Below, piece after piece: positions 1 through 14,100 of a stretch of 64,000 nucleotides of DNA (its first letter is position 1; every line of letters starts with the position of its first letter). This stretch comes from Chondrosia reniformis. Its lineage: Eukaryota > Porifera > Demospongiae > Chondrillida > Chondrillidae. A program made the translations under genes and the position numbers. The notes beneath the pieces were generated by a model. That model ran no database searches, had not been told where the DNA came from, and saw only the letters and a list, made by a program, of their open reading frames with translations. Location of the stretch: assembly GCA_947172415.1 (NCBI GenBank), contig OX359194.1, forward strand, positions 992,001 to 1,056,000, given 5' to 3'.

Positions 1-75
1 ACACACTGAGTCCTCACACTAATCTCACACAGACCTCACACAAACCTCACACTAATCTCACACACTGAGTCCTCA
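1..75. repeat. Minisatellite with 'cactaatctcacaca' motifs in the D1-D2 intron
   Basis: About three irregular units of a CA-rich roughly 22-bp repeat (cactaatctcacacagacctca type). The same repeat, longer, occupies the equivalent intron of the paralogous gene at 19478-19668. This places the window start inside the intron between PTP domains D1 and D2. Confidence 0.8.
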
Positions 76-130
76 TACAATTAACCCCTACGGTATTTAC
101 ATTCTATTTTTCTAAATTGTAATACTATAG

Positions 131-2143
131 CTAATACAAAGGATTAGTAACACTACAAGCAGCGAAGATAAGAATTATTCCAAAAAGGCAATAATTGCCA
201 AAAGGAATCGATACAAGGACAAATACCCTTGTAAGTACACAAATACCCTTTTGTCCTATTGTCAATATATGGTCTCAGCTCACGTGATAGTGGATATTTC
301 ACATATGTTCATGTACATGAAGTGCTTTGTCCTTATTAAAGTGAGCTGAGGATAAAGATATGGATACCAAAAAATCCACTTTTTCAGATTTTGACATCAA
401 TGGAGATATACGTAGTATATGGACTCCTTCCACTTTTCAAGCACATATACATGTACATACATGTATACGTACATATAAAGGCATTATTTGTAAACTTGGT
501 ATTTCAGAAATACTAATATAGTGTATATATGTACATGCAATTATTTGCATCTCTTTAATGTTTAGATACTATGCATCATATCCTCATAGCAGGAAGGAAT
601 CACGAAAATGGAAGTGACTATTTCAATGGTTCCTATATCAGTGTTAGTGCAACAAATGCTCGTTGAAATACTAGATTATTCTGGATAATTAAGTGCAATC
701 ACATTTGCTAGCATACTTTATGTATGAGTAGCATATTCTCTTGTATGCAGAGCTACTCAAAGCCACGAGCCTTCTTAGCTTCTCAGGCTCCGATGAGCAA
801 CACTAAAGAGGACTTTTGGGAGATTGTATGGCAAGTGAAGCCAATCACAATAGTTCTTTTGTGTGATTTCAGGGAATTTGGCACTGTAAGTGAGGGCAAC
901 TCTTTAGAGGGCTTCTGTAACACTTGTCTCCACCACAAAATGCAATATGATATAATCTATATAAGTATATAGCTGCAGTGGAGGCTCATACATCATACAA
1001 GTAATATGGTGGTAGGGGAATAGGGAAGACTGTTTGGATTTTTAAAACTAGAGAATTTTACATAAACATTATTCTATATACGTACTTTTAATGTCTCTTA
1101 GTATCTGTACACTTTGTGAGGTGAACATAGAAAATCCTTTCTTTAGATACTTAGTGATCATCGGTATTCTATATTTATACAAACTATTAACTAGTATTCT
1201 ATACTATTAACTAGTACAATAACTATCCTGACAATGTACGTACTTATGTAGCATGTGGTGAATTGGGTACTTTCCTCAATTTAGGAGACATCTTGCCTGT
1301 TCTGGCCGCTTGAGAAAAGGGATGAAGAGTATGGTTTTGTAAGAGTTGAAGTTGTCAAGACAGAAAATCAAAATGGTTTTGTCAAGTACTCAATAATTGT
1401 GACAGACAAGAATCAGGTAACATGTATATACTAGTAATTGTGTGTTCCATATATTGAGCATGTTCTAGTAGAAGTATATACATTTTCCTGATAGTTTGCT
1501 GATGAAGACCTACGGGTCGAAATGTTCAATCTAACTCGATTTGCGTTGCAGATAGCTCCAATTAACTTATCTATCATAATGAACGCAACTAAAATTACTC
1601 CCTATCACTACATACATTTCCCTGCATATTTCTTCCATTATACAGCCTCAAGGAAAGACCCTAGACTTGACTCTGTTTCATATCAGAGAATGGAGGGCTG
1701 ATAGGCAACCACAAGTGTCTTCTTTGCTTAGTATGATGGGGGAAGTGCAAAACATCCAAAATGGGGTGACTAAACCAACGTTTGTTTTGTGCGAGTGAGT
1801 TCAAACTACACACTGTACATGTATAACAGTTAATACATTTGTTATTCTTTTTGATTGCAGTGATGGTATGGGTCGTACTGGTGTCTTCATTACTGCTATG
1901 TCTGAGATTGAGAGAGTCAAAGTTGAAGGAGAAGTTGACATATTTCAGACTGTCAAAGCCATTAGAGTACAAAGACCCAACATGGTCTCCACTGTGGTGA
2001 GTTACATAGGGGCTCTACAATCACGTGTATATACAAGTACTATATGTCCCTTCCAATCACAGGATCAGTACAAGTTGTGTCATGAGATTCTTCAAGCTTA
2101 CTTGGATTCATTTGATACTTATGCTAACTTCAAGCCTGTGTGA
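131..2143 (+). CDS. Receptor protein tyrosine phosphatase, C-terminal D2 domain (5' part outside window)
   Basis: Seven exons encode the membrane-distal phosphatase domain (D2) of a receptor tyrosine phosphatase: 131-230, 566-642, 751-885, 1285-1416, 1646-1794, 1861-1996 and 2063-2143 (TGA). All have AG/GT borders and phases that join without a stop. Recognisable PTP motifs are [36 protein letters not shown] and DFWEIVW. The phosphatase loop reads LCDDGMGRTG instead of HCSxGxGRTG, and the WPD loop reads WRADRQP, so the Cys-X5-Arg frame is kept but D2 is probably not catalytic, as known for many RPTP D2 domains. The protein ends ANFKPV, as in the paralogues at 21703 and 32098. The coding sequence is nearly identical to the gene ending at 21703. 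The first coding exons, TM and D1 lie upstream of the window. Confidence 0.9.
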
Positions 2144-3281
2144 AAACTTTAAAGTCAATTCTTTCAGAAAGAAAAAATAATACTTTGTAATCAACATTTT
2201 GACTGTATTTCATAGTAGTACACAGAAAACTGTTTATGCATGAAGCGTGTGTGGTTGTGTATTATTAAGTGAATTTGCAATTGTATGAAATATTGTCTTT
2301 GATTCATGAGATCAGGACTTATGTTTGCAAATATTTGCAGCCATGCATATTACAGTTGCCTTGTATATATTATGACATCTAATAGAAACCTGATGCGTAT
2401 ATATATATAATTACATACCTTTTCACTTCATATATATAATTATACATTACATTTATATATAGACTAGCTAGTATACATTGTTATAAAATGTACTTTTTTA
2501 TTAAATAAGGGAGAATATTTTTAGTTATTTTGGTCATGTGGAACTCTGTTGGACGGAGGTGCATGAGAATGAGCTGGATGTATGCATTAATTGTGGATTA
2601 CTGATCTTGACACAAAAATACTGCAGTATATAGTGATTATAATCAAGCTTGTAATTGAGTCTGCATTACAGGGCAATAGCTGTTTGCATACATATATTGT
2701 ATCTCTCTGTAATGAGTGTCTTTGTAGATTTTACTGGCAGTTAACGTTGTCCCTCTAGTATAGTACACTACTACTGACTAGTGGGGAGCTCGAGACCAAT
2801 TCCGACGATAGTATATTCAAAGATGCTGTCCTTGTAAGTGATTGCGTAATTTTGTGGTTTACAAGTAGTGAATGTATACATCGAAGTTTCAAATTGGCCA
2901 AAAAATCAGTTTATAGAGTACTGAAATAGGACCAGTCGGAGAATAATTGTTGAGCGTATCACAGGTCTAATTCAATCACTGATACCGCGATCGACTGCAG
3001 CTGTGAGTTAGGCTATTATGCCGTATGATCATGTAAAAATTTCTATAATACGCTATATACTAGGTAGTATAGTTGTAAATGGTTTCCAGCCAGGGAAAAG
3101 TAGTAATAGTCACATCTTTACGTCAATAATTTGACTCTGTGAAACATCGGTTAACATATACGTAATATATACGTAGAGCTTATGTTGATTTTGGCACTAA
3201 TTAGCCACTAATGTAGACTATTATGGTTATTATTGTAATGTTAAGTTAACCAGTGTAATTGATATGTAATTTGTAGGAAAA
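2144..3281. other. Intergenic spacer between RPTP genes, duplicated at 21704-22968
   Basis: AT-rich sequence without a supported exon. It holds the 3' flank of the upstream phosphatase gene and the promoter region of the next gene. It is closely similar to 21704-22968 apart from small indels, so it belongs to the large tandem duplication. No TATA or poly(A) signal stood out enough to be called. Confidence 0.7.
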
Positions 3282-6200
3282 ATGAAGATAATCCGATTTG
3301 GATTTATATATTTGCTAGGCTCTTTCATTCTTGGTTTGGTACCAGTAAATGGTAAGACTGTTTGTTGCAGGATATGAATTGTTGATATTGCTAGCTATAT
3401 CTATCTATCTATATATCAGTTATTTATTTACCGATTTAGCAGAAAAATCCTTTCTGTTTTGCATATCAGTAAAATGATTATGAATGGATGAATAGTTTAT
3501 TTTTTTATTTTAATTAGGAGAATTTCCACTACTATAAAATGTGGAACGAATATACTATTAAATTATGTGCATATATTACCTTTTTTATGCCATTATATAC
3601 ATATTATACCCATATATACCCACAGTTGTTTCATCTGAGCCAACTACAATTACATTTGGAAGGACTGGTGATCCAACTACTACCACTACTGTAACACCTA
3701 TCATTGGTCAATCAGTAGAACTGCAGTGTACTAGGACTAGTGCAGTTAAAGAATGGTACACTACAGGAAGTGCAGTAGCAGCCACTGAAAATGAAATAAG
3801 TACATCTGGTGGACCTAATAGGATATTGGCTTTCTCTTCATTCACTCCAAGTCATGCTGGAACATACAGTTGTATAATTGCTTCAACAACAACATATCCT
3901 GTAGTACTAGCTACAGGTTAGTATTTATACTTTATAAATTGTATGTAATATTATTTTGTGTAATGCTTTCTAGCAGTTAAATTCACCTAGAGACTCACTG
4001 ATTTCAGGAAGGACGTATGAAGTATATACGTACCTATATATATATATGAAAAGATGCAGCATTTTCTCTCAGTTTGCCATTTTACATGTTACACCCAATT
4101 TCAGTCTCTAATTTAGGGAATATATATACGTATACATAATTGAGCTATACATATATAGATTCTGTTATAGGAAATCCGTTATTTATCTATTTTATAACTC
4201 TGATTGGGACAAACATATTATACTTTATGCTTGCAGCAATTTTTAATTATTATATGTAGCGACATCAATAATATCTCCAACACCACCACCTCCACCTCAA
4301 GTCCAAGGTGTCACTGTTACAAGAGGTGTATCAGATGGATCTCCATCTTTGATAGTTTCATGGACTGCAGTATCTGGATCTGGAATAACCTACACTGTGT
4401 GGTATTCAACAAGTAGTGGTACTACAACAGAACCACCATCTGGAGCATTAACAATGTCAGGAATCGCTGGTACATCAACTACACTGAGTGGACTTACACA
4501 AGGTACAATGTACTACATTTGGGTAGCAGCTGTTTCATCAGTTAGACAAGGACCTTACAGTACAAGAGTGTCAGAGACTACATATGACGGTAAATATGTA
4601 ATAAATTCAGGTAAAATTAATCATGATATGTGTTGCATCTCAGAAATTCATTTGTGTGTATATATTGTATATTATATATATACTATAGTGTTAGAAACTA
4701 CATTTGCAGGTATACGATATATGTGCTGAATTTTGTTTAAAATAAGTTGTTTAATTTCTAGAGATATACGTATATGAATCCTTTATCTCCATGTACTTTT
4801 GATTGTGTATTAATTACATGTGTTTGTAAGTTCAAAGAATGGCAGATTGTGCTATGTCATTTTGTAGTTCCACAACGAATAGCTAGTGTGGATGTGAATA
4901 GAACTATCACTGAAGATCAGCCATTACTAACTGTTGAATGGTCAGCTCCTTCAAGTGATCGTACCATACAACACTATCAAGTAGACTACAGAGTGGGTAC
5001 CTCTGGTAGTTGGAGTACATGGAGTCCAAATCCTACATCTACTTCAGTGACACTGACTGGTCTTCAAAGAGGAACTTCCTACCAAGTGAGAGTGAGAGCT
5101 GTGTCTGATGTTGGAGATGGAGAATGGAGTGAAGTGATTGGAAAAGCTACATACAGTGCGTGTGGTGAATTTTACATAACATAGTCGTTTGTACATATGT
5201 ACGTATATAAAAAGTGCATATAATAAGTTTACATAAGTAAGTATTGACTGATGCAGTAAAACCTGATAAAAGCAAAAAACATAAGCAATTCAATATTTTA
5301 TGATATACTTCAGTGATCTAGTCTGATCTTAAGGTGATATGTATGTTATTGTGTTGAGGATGTACATGTCCATACGCATGTATGCTTCAATATGAAGGAA
5401 ATATTCTCTTGGGGTTTTACCCATACCCAATTATCTCTATTATGACCGTATACCCTTTATCTGCTAGCTTGTACCTATATCAGTATTCGTATTACACCAT
5501 TTATGACTTGTATGTTATCCATAAACCTTTAACATTTATACACTATGTGTCTGCAAACCCAATTGTATTAGGTTACTCCATATTTATTATATATGCATTC
5601 AGTTATATTCTTGTACATCTGTAATCTATTTAACTATTTTGTATACATGTTTCCTTGGCCATGTATGTAAATATGTATGTGAATCATATTTTTATGGGAA
5701 TGATATTTATTTTTATATTTGTCTAATTATCCATATATATTCATGCATAATTGATATTTAAATGTAATATATCCCATTAATATCAGCTATTACATAGTAT
5801 ATTTACATTATTACAGTTGTTTCATCACAACCAACTACTATTACTGTTGGAAGGACTGATGATCCAACTAATACCATCATTGTAACACCTACCATTGGTC
5901 AATTAGTAGAACTGCAGTGTGCTAGGACTAGAGCAAGTAAACGATGGTACACTACAGGAAGTGAAGTAACACCCACTCAAAATGAAATTAGTACAGCTGG
6001 TGGAGCTACTAGGATTTTGGCTTTCTCTTCATTCACACCAAGTCATGCTGGAACATACAGTTGTGAAGTTCGGAAGAACGATAACATAGATACAACAACA
6101 TATCCTGTAATACTAGCTACAGGTTAGTCTATTGTGTTGCTTGTCTACCAAATACAAATGTATGATAACTCATTTAATTCAGGCAGTTTGTATGTACATG

Positions 6201-7512
6201 TGTACGTACCTGTATAGGCATTATAATATATATGTAAGTATGGATGATCAATCTGGACCACCAACATTATGGTTAACTTGAAGTTACGGAGGATAGACGA
6301 GGGCCCAAGCATATTTCTTTTTATCAGGGAGTATGGTAGTACTCTCTAAGCCAGAAACATGGCTGCCCTATTCAATGTATTACAGGTCAGGGGGTACGCA
6401 CTCCATCCAATTGCAAAATTTTGTAAAATATAGATTTAGCCACAGCTTATGATATGATGATGATGTAGATGTATGCTTCAAAATAGAGCAATTAGTGTCA
6501 TAACAAAGTAAGGAAGTATAGAATATATAAAAATAAAGGTGACATCCTTAACCCTTACTCCAGTAACTGCTAGATTTAGTATACATATATACATTTATTA
6601 TGATGTTGCATTCTCCTTTTACTGTAGCAGTATCAATGTCGCCATCACCAACACCATCTCATCAAGGTACGTATCTCTTTAGTCCTGCAAAGGCTGATAT
6701 ATGTGTGATTTGAGTTAATGTAGATGTCAAAAAGCACTGCTCAAATTTTTAAATATCAAATTTGATGAAAATGCATTACCCAAACATTATAGCCTGCCCT
6801 GCACTACAACTTTATAAAATTTAATTATGTTTATAGCAATTGCAAGGCATTGTATAATGACGACAAAAGATAGTCATTATACTGGTGTATATACGTTATA
6901 ACTTTAATACGTATAAAGTCTCCCCTCTCATATTATATAGCTGGATGTCCTCCCTGTGAACATGGCGGAAGTTGTGTAATGACTAACAGTTCATATGCAT
7001 GCCAGTGTGAACCAGGATATTTAGGAATCCTATGTGAAGATGGACCAGGTTTATTTTACTCCGACTTAAAGTCTATTTGACTTGTGCATATCACTATAAA
7101 ATTTGTGGAATTACGTATACATATAATACATATGTCAATGTAAGTATTGTTTTATATACGTACGTATATACACTTCAAGAGTCTGGCAGTGCCGGTACCT
7201 GTCATGTTTCCAATTTATTTCATAGTTGTTCCACTGAGATTTCGGATAATAGCAAGGAGATCCCAAGGGGTAATTTTGTTGTGGACAGTTCAACAGAAAT
7301 ATGCTGTATACATTAATGGTTTCATATTAACTGTGACTGAACTTGGACCTGATGATATAGAGATGAAACTAGTCAGCTCTCTCAGGCTCAAGAAAAATGT
7401 TCGAGCTTTCTATCTAACACATTTGAGGACAGGAAAAAGGTATCAACTAAAATTGAGAATCATTGTTTCCATTGGAATAGGTCCTCCCAAGACATTGAAA
7501 TTTAACTTTTGA
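3282..7512 (+). CDS. Ig-FN3-FN3-Ig-EGF-FN3 ectodomain protein without TM (soluble RPTP-like or split RPTP 5' half)
   Basis: Eight exons join in frame to 572 aa: 3282-3351 (signal peptide, residues 1-23, MKIIRFGFIYLLGSFILG...), 3626-3916 (Ig, 24-120), 4260-4589 (FN3, 121-230), 4868-5155 (FN3, 231-326), 5817-6122 (Ig, 327-428), 6628-6666 (Ser/Pro linker), 6941-7048 (EGF, six cysteines, CPPCEHGGSC...CQC...C) and 7226-7512 (FN3-like, ending LKFNF then TGA). Internal exons are phase 1-1. The Ig domains keep the core (VELQC, WYTTG, AGTYSC). The start ATG follows the same leader as the paralogue at 22969, whose signal peptide differs by one residue. No membrane segment precedes the stop, so as drawn it is secreted. 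Alternatively these are the 5' exons of the RPTP whose FN3-TM-PTP exons resume at 14549, with the 7226 exon as an alternative or artefactual end. Confidence 0.8.
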
Positions 7513-8187
7513 TCATTTGCAATTGTGTGAATGGCACATTGAGAACAACTGTGAACACATTTCTTATTACACAATTAATACTTTGAGGATAATTCTCACA
7601 TATAATCTCACCTCCATCATTTGCATGGCCATGTACGTACGTAGTATTATACTACTTATGTACCACATGTAATAGTCTTTATGGTTTGAGAATTGCGGTA
7701 TTTCTAGATCTCTCTATATAGGTATATATGTACATACCTTTCCAAACCAAATACACTCCACACTGACCCTTGAGGCCATTTAATAATTATGTTTATATAG
7801 TTTACATAGTATAATAAATATAATAATATATATAAGGTGTATGTATATGGTATATATATGAGATAAATTTTGGGACTAGATATATTATATGTAATATAGT
7901 ATAGACTACATAGTCTATTATACCTATTGTCATGATGAGCATGAGCAAATAATTTACTATATACTATATGTACGTATAAAGTACACTAATACAATAAGGT
8001 TATTAGATTCTAATCTTCTTATTGAGTCTGCAGTCAGTACCTGGTTTTGGGCCATTTCTTTTGGTTTCCTGAATGATAACAGTAGTAAAGATGACCTTCT
8101 AGTGACAAAAGTTTTAAAATATGTTGTGATTCAGGTTATATACTAGATTCAAGAGCAAATAATTTACTAGCATCTATAAGCCTAACA
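7513..8187. other. AT-rich spacer between convergent genes
   Basis: About 675 bp, very AT-rich with many tata/tacgta runs, between the stop of the plus-strand ectodomain gene and the last recognised exon of the minus-strand TRP channel. No exon, RNA gene or clear repeat was recognised. One edge of the TRP-containing inverted segment should lie in or near here. Confidence 0.5.
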
Positions 8188-11100
8188 CTAACCCAGCAAT
8201 GGTAAAAATCTTCTAAATGGGAAACGTCCTAAAGCATATCTGTAACTTTCCAAAGTGTTAGCTAGTGCAATGTAATACTCTGTCTCAACTTCAGTAGCTA
8301 TTTGTTCATATGTCAGTGTCATCTGTGCTATCAGGAGATTGATCAATACGATCACCAAAAAGAACAGGAACACGATGTACACAGAGTATCCAAAGCTGAA
8401 ACAAAATAATAGTTATATATTATAATACACATTAAGTGGACAATTACGTACTATATACTGTAAACATTCGTTGTCAGTAGACCACAATGGACACATTATT
8501 CTTCATGCAGTCACATTAGAAATTACAAATAGAAATAGTAGTCACTGGGAATCATCTCAAGCTCGATAACGATTTAGTACGTACTATAGTCGTAGTTAAC
8601 TGCTATTAATAAGCTTAATACATATGTATAGGAATATGAACAAAATATACAAGCCATTATGCCTGACTACTGCTGTATACATGTGCAATCAATATTCTAA
8701 TGTAATTTTCCTCTTGCATCCAAGTTACTAGATTGTCCTAATTGATTACATAAGGCCAGAAATAGCTAGTAAATATAATTAATACAATTCCAGTGGAATT
8801 GAGAGGTTAGGCAACTTACAAATGCAAACCGATGTAATGTCCCATTTCATCATTTGCAAAATACTGAATCTGGTTACCATCCACAAGCACTCGAATACCA
8901 AGGAACAACACATCCCAAGGATAGCTGATGAGACAGAGAATGCATTCAGTGAATCATTTTTGAACCAATACGCACATTAGCAGTCCAAACGGTTGTTTTA
9001 CTTACAGCGTACTCAAAGGATTTCTAGACATATCCTTGATAATTTCTCCATCAGACGTAACCACCACACCAGCTCTCAAAGCCAAGTAGAAGGATCCCGT
9101 AAAGGTAAACAACACAATTGCAAAAAAGAAAAGAAAACGGCTAATATCTCTCTTGAATATTTTGATCACAGACCAAAAGTATATTCCTACTGGCCTGTAT
9201 GGAGGTAAGTAAGTAGCTTATATAAATACATATATACACATGTACTAACTTTATATTCTATGAAACTCTCCAATACATAAATGCTAATAATGTACATCCT
9301 AAATGTTTCTACTTTTTCATTTCCCTCAAATACATAGTTACAAGTATATACACAAGTACTTTCATCAATGCAATGTCCCGATATATATATATAGCACTAG
9401 TAACAACCCATCACAAGTGTCTTTTATAAACTCACAAGTCGCATATATAGCAAGTACGAGGACTTGCTAATTTGATGTAGATATTTATAATTGAATAAGG
9501 ATTTCTTCTAACTGCATCGAACTTATCTTTCGAAAGGGTCATCTTTCGACTTTGGAAGTGTCTAGAGACACAGTTTTTCTGATTCTTCTTTCTGCCAGAT
9601 GTCTCTAGACGCTCCCCAATTCGAAAGATGACCAAAAAAGATATTTATAATTACTCAGTTTATATAGGATCTGAGCAGTGTGTATGTATGAACCTTATAA
9701 TACTATATAGGGATACATCATTTAGAGGATACTAATTACTATCTATAGAAACCCACATACCCACTTCCATACGGTGATATACTGGAAGATCCTCAGGGCA
9801 TTAAATAGAAAAGCAAATGAGGCCATCCACCATTGCACTGAGGAAGCTATAATGCAGGGCAGGTTGATGTCAACTGTAGTATGGTTAACTTGATCAGAGT
9901 TTGGTAATGTTAGAGGAGTTCCACAAAGACCAACACCAGTGGAGCCACACCACAAGGTTGCAAAACGGAAGGGTATTATTAAAAAAGGAAACACCAATGA
10001 AAAGACACGTATCCAGGAGAAAAGCTTCCAACAGTAGTCTCTGCCTAATCTATGCAAATGACAAAATACCAGCACTCAACACAACTCATTGCTACAGAGG
10101 CACTTACGGCAGGAATGAAGAAATTAAACATTTGTTGACAATTTCTAATATATTATTACAATTTTTAGATTTCACCTGATTTATTGTCACTGTCGCTATG
10201 GAGATGGGGCACATATATATCTCACATCTACATCAAACATTTCCTATTCCTGGATTTAGGGCTCCAAATAAAATTTACCATTATTAAAATATACCCTACA
10301 TGATCTGATTAGAGTTGGCTAATTCATGTATATAATTTAAAAAAGTTGAGCATATAAAACAGCTATATATACTCTGGTGACATGATAACAGAAATACTAC
10401 AAAATGTTATATATACATATAGGGTGTTGGATGATAGAGAGCATATATTATGATATGTATAAGAGAATAATCACTGGAATGAGGAATAGATTGTGGTCTC
10501 TTGTCTGGTCTGGCATACTCCTATATATCCTATATATAGGAGTATGCCATATATTCCTGCAATTATTCATTTATCACCATAGCCTTTGTACAGACACCAA
10601 GTGCAATTAACTTCCTTCACAAATTGATTATATCCCTTATTCTCCCCTGGACTGTATATGTTGTGTACTCCAGTTCTATTAACTTAAACAATGTAACTAT
10701 ATTGACTTGTGTTTATATACCTGACAATAGTCTGAATTTCATTCATTACTGATATGAACCAGAATATCAGAAACAAAACCTCCAGAATTGCCCTGTACCA
10801 GTTGTAAGGCTCAGGGTAACAGCCAGGGTTGTACAGTGTAGGTCTTGCAGCCATTAACAAGGCAAATGTGAAAACAATCATTTGTATGATATAAAAAAAG
10901 CAAAAAAAACTAAAAAGAAAAGAGATTTATTGCAAACGTTTATAACATTGATAAGCAAATAATCCTGGGAACGTATTACATCAAACCAGCCAAGTGACCC
11001 CAGTCTAATCTTGGCTGGGGAACCAAAGTCCTTAATTGGCAATCAATGATTGCCTCCCAGTCATCCAAGATGGTATGATGGAAATTGAATAACTGTGGTC

Positions 11101-14100
11101 ACTTGGATGGCTTGGCATATACTACCCCTATCCAGTGTTTATTTTAGTTTTTGCACATCTAAGTACAATTAACTCTCTTAGTTCATATAAAAGTTATTTA
11201 TGTAATAGTCATATACTGCATGTAGTCTGTTCTTACCAGTGATAGTATCGTACAAACTGCCATTTCCATTGTAACAGGGACTGTATTGCAACATGACCTG
11301 CCAGCCTATATACGTGACTACATATAGAAGGATAAATCAATCTAAAGTACAATAATACTAAATTAATGAATCTATATATCTCTACATCTATATGTAGATT
11401 AACACAAATTCAAAATTAGTTCAGTATACTAAGTTTCCTATTACGCTGCACTTTTAAAGATATATCTCATAGGAAAGCTTTATACGTATATTTATAACTT
11501 CAGTATTTCAATTTTACTTATTTAAACAAATATAAAACTTATTGTACCTCATCCTTTGCAACCTTCTGGTAGATGCTGTTATCAGATATCTTAGAAGTAT
11601 TCAGTGGCTTAGGAGAAATATTGTTGAGAACATGCCTGATGAAGCGTTTGCAGTTACTCCTTTTTGTTGGTGGGGCTATTGGGTGGTCTGATGTGGCACC
11701 ATGGAAACCATCACTGTCAAAATCATCACAGCACAATACTTTACCGCTAATATAACCATTTAGGGAATCATTTGTGATAGTTTCCTACATATGGACCCAT
11801 TGATAATTATATAATACACAAGGTCACATGCACAGTTCAGGAAATTACAACTGCACGTACGTATACATACACACATACAATGTATATGAAAAATCGAAGA
11901 TACCATTTTCCTACATGCTATGCCTATTCTGTAAAAGAGCCTATAGGGGAACTAAACCTAATATGTATATATACATAGTATGTGTACATGTGTATAAATT
12001 AACATACTTGTGCCAATGGCCATTTCCTGCACCATCTGCAAGGAGGCTTGTGTAAGTTTTTCTTAGGTTTAGCTGAACTGTGAGTAATTTTTTCTGTTCC
12101 ATCTGTTTCTTCCTGTTTATCCAACCTTCCTTTCTCCAAGAACAAGTCATAAATGACCCAAGATTCTATGAGATGAAGTAAATAAACAAGACTGTGTTTC
12201 ACTGTAAATGATAAATATACGTATAGCTGATAGTGATTTCTTCTATATACGTTACTGTGCCAAACTCATCTTTGAGATGGCTCATGTTTAGTCTTTTAAG
12301 CATCTAAAGATGTGGTTTGGTTTCTTGAAAAGTCAAAGGCTTTGACCCTGGGATATTCTTCTGGTACTGATGAATCCCCAGTGTCAAAATGTTTAACTTT
12401 TAGACTAGAGATGAACCATTTTGAAGATATTCTGTACTACATTATTTCATTTACTTCGGTCTGCATGGTCAATCATTCCCTTCATGTCACTGAAAGGTTG
12501 AGAAACAATTCCTGCAGCAGTACGCAGCCGATCTGTCAACTGGATACTCTGAAATAGGTCCTCAGACTGCAAAGTATATAACTCCAGAGCTGTGTTTTGG
12601 TGGTTGTCTTTGACATTAATGTCAACCTTTGTCTCCCTGAGTAGGTACTCCATAATGGCCAGGCTCTCCATTTCAGCAGCTATGTGGAGCACTGTTTTAC
12701 CTTGGCTGTTTTGTTTATTCACCAAACTTTTAAGTTCTTTTGCTTTAAAATTACAATCATGATGGATGAGGCCTGTACAATACACATAACTTCTGTACAT
12801 GCGGTGCCTATATGTACATTTATACGTATATTTATACAGTATATATATGTATGTTTAAGACAAAATGCCTGATATATGATATCGCATACATAAATATATT
12901 ATATATTTATTTAGCTATGAAATTCTCAATAAATATTTCCCTAATAATATTTACGGCTTACAGGAGGTATGCATTGCTGGAATATATTCGTAATGAAGTA
13001 TTAGTTTGAAAATCTCCAAATGTCCAGCTTCTGCTGCCAAATGAGTAGGTGTCTGTGAGAGCTGCAAGAAAACAAGAAATGTCTATTGGCTATTGATTAA
13101 GGTTACATATATAGAACAGTGCAACTTATGATTAATATAACACGTACGTACATACAAAATATATTATACAAGGCTGAGGTGGAGCCGAGGCCAAGTGATT
13201 ATATTTTGGCCAAAGTTTGAGGTGATAAGCTATAGCTGGGATATACCCATTGCTATGACATTCGAGCAGCCCAGGATAAAAATGGCTAAAAAGGTAAAGG
13301 AATTTGTGAAATTCATTTCAGGGACTAAAGAATTGTCGACAACTAAGAAAACAAATGTGTAAAATTTACTTACATTCCTGTATTACTTGTTCATACCATA
13401 TATCCTATTAATCAGCAATTTACACTGTATATGGCCCCTATTATCAGCTCATTGTCATGGCAATACATGCATAGACATACACTGGCCTATCCATGCTATA
13501 TACATTTACATACATACCTTGTCTATTTGAAAGGGATCTGCACCTCTGTCTAGGAGCACCTTTAAGCACTTCCGATGATATTCATGGTCTGATTCAGTTG
13601 ACTTCTTTGCATCACTTATGATTTCATGAAGAGGATTCCTTCCAGTAGTCTAGAGAGAAGACACATCATGATCAGTCAAGTATTTACCAAATAAGAATCA
13701 ATAATTGAAATAGAATTATTGCTACAGAATAATTCCATTCTACTATTCGGACTACTGGACCAGAGGAAATTCTGCAAGGCTGTAAAGTGAAGCATACGTA
13801 CATATATGCTTTCAAGTTGCACTATAAAAGTACTTTCCTTATATACATACACTTACAGGAGCTTGCCCAAGAATATTAACTCCATGTTCTAACAAGATAT
13901 CCAGAACATTAGCCATTGTTGTGATTATATGTGAGTCAGGAAAGTTCTTTTTCAAACCAGTCAATATCTTCATGACCATCCCCTAATAGTTTCAACAATA
14001 AACCTTCCAATAGATTAATGCAAACTATATACGTATGTAAATTGTGGTGACAAAGAAAATGACAAAATATACGTATATAAATATATATATGTTGTGTAGC

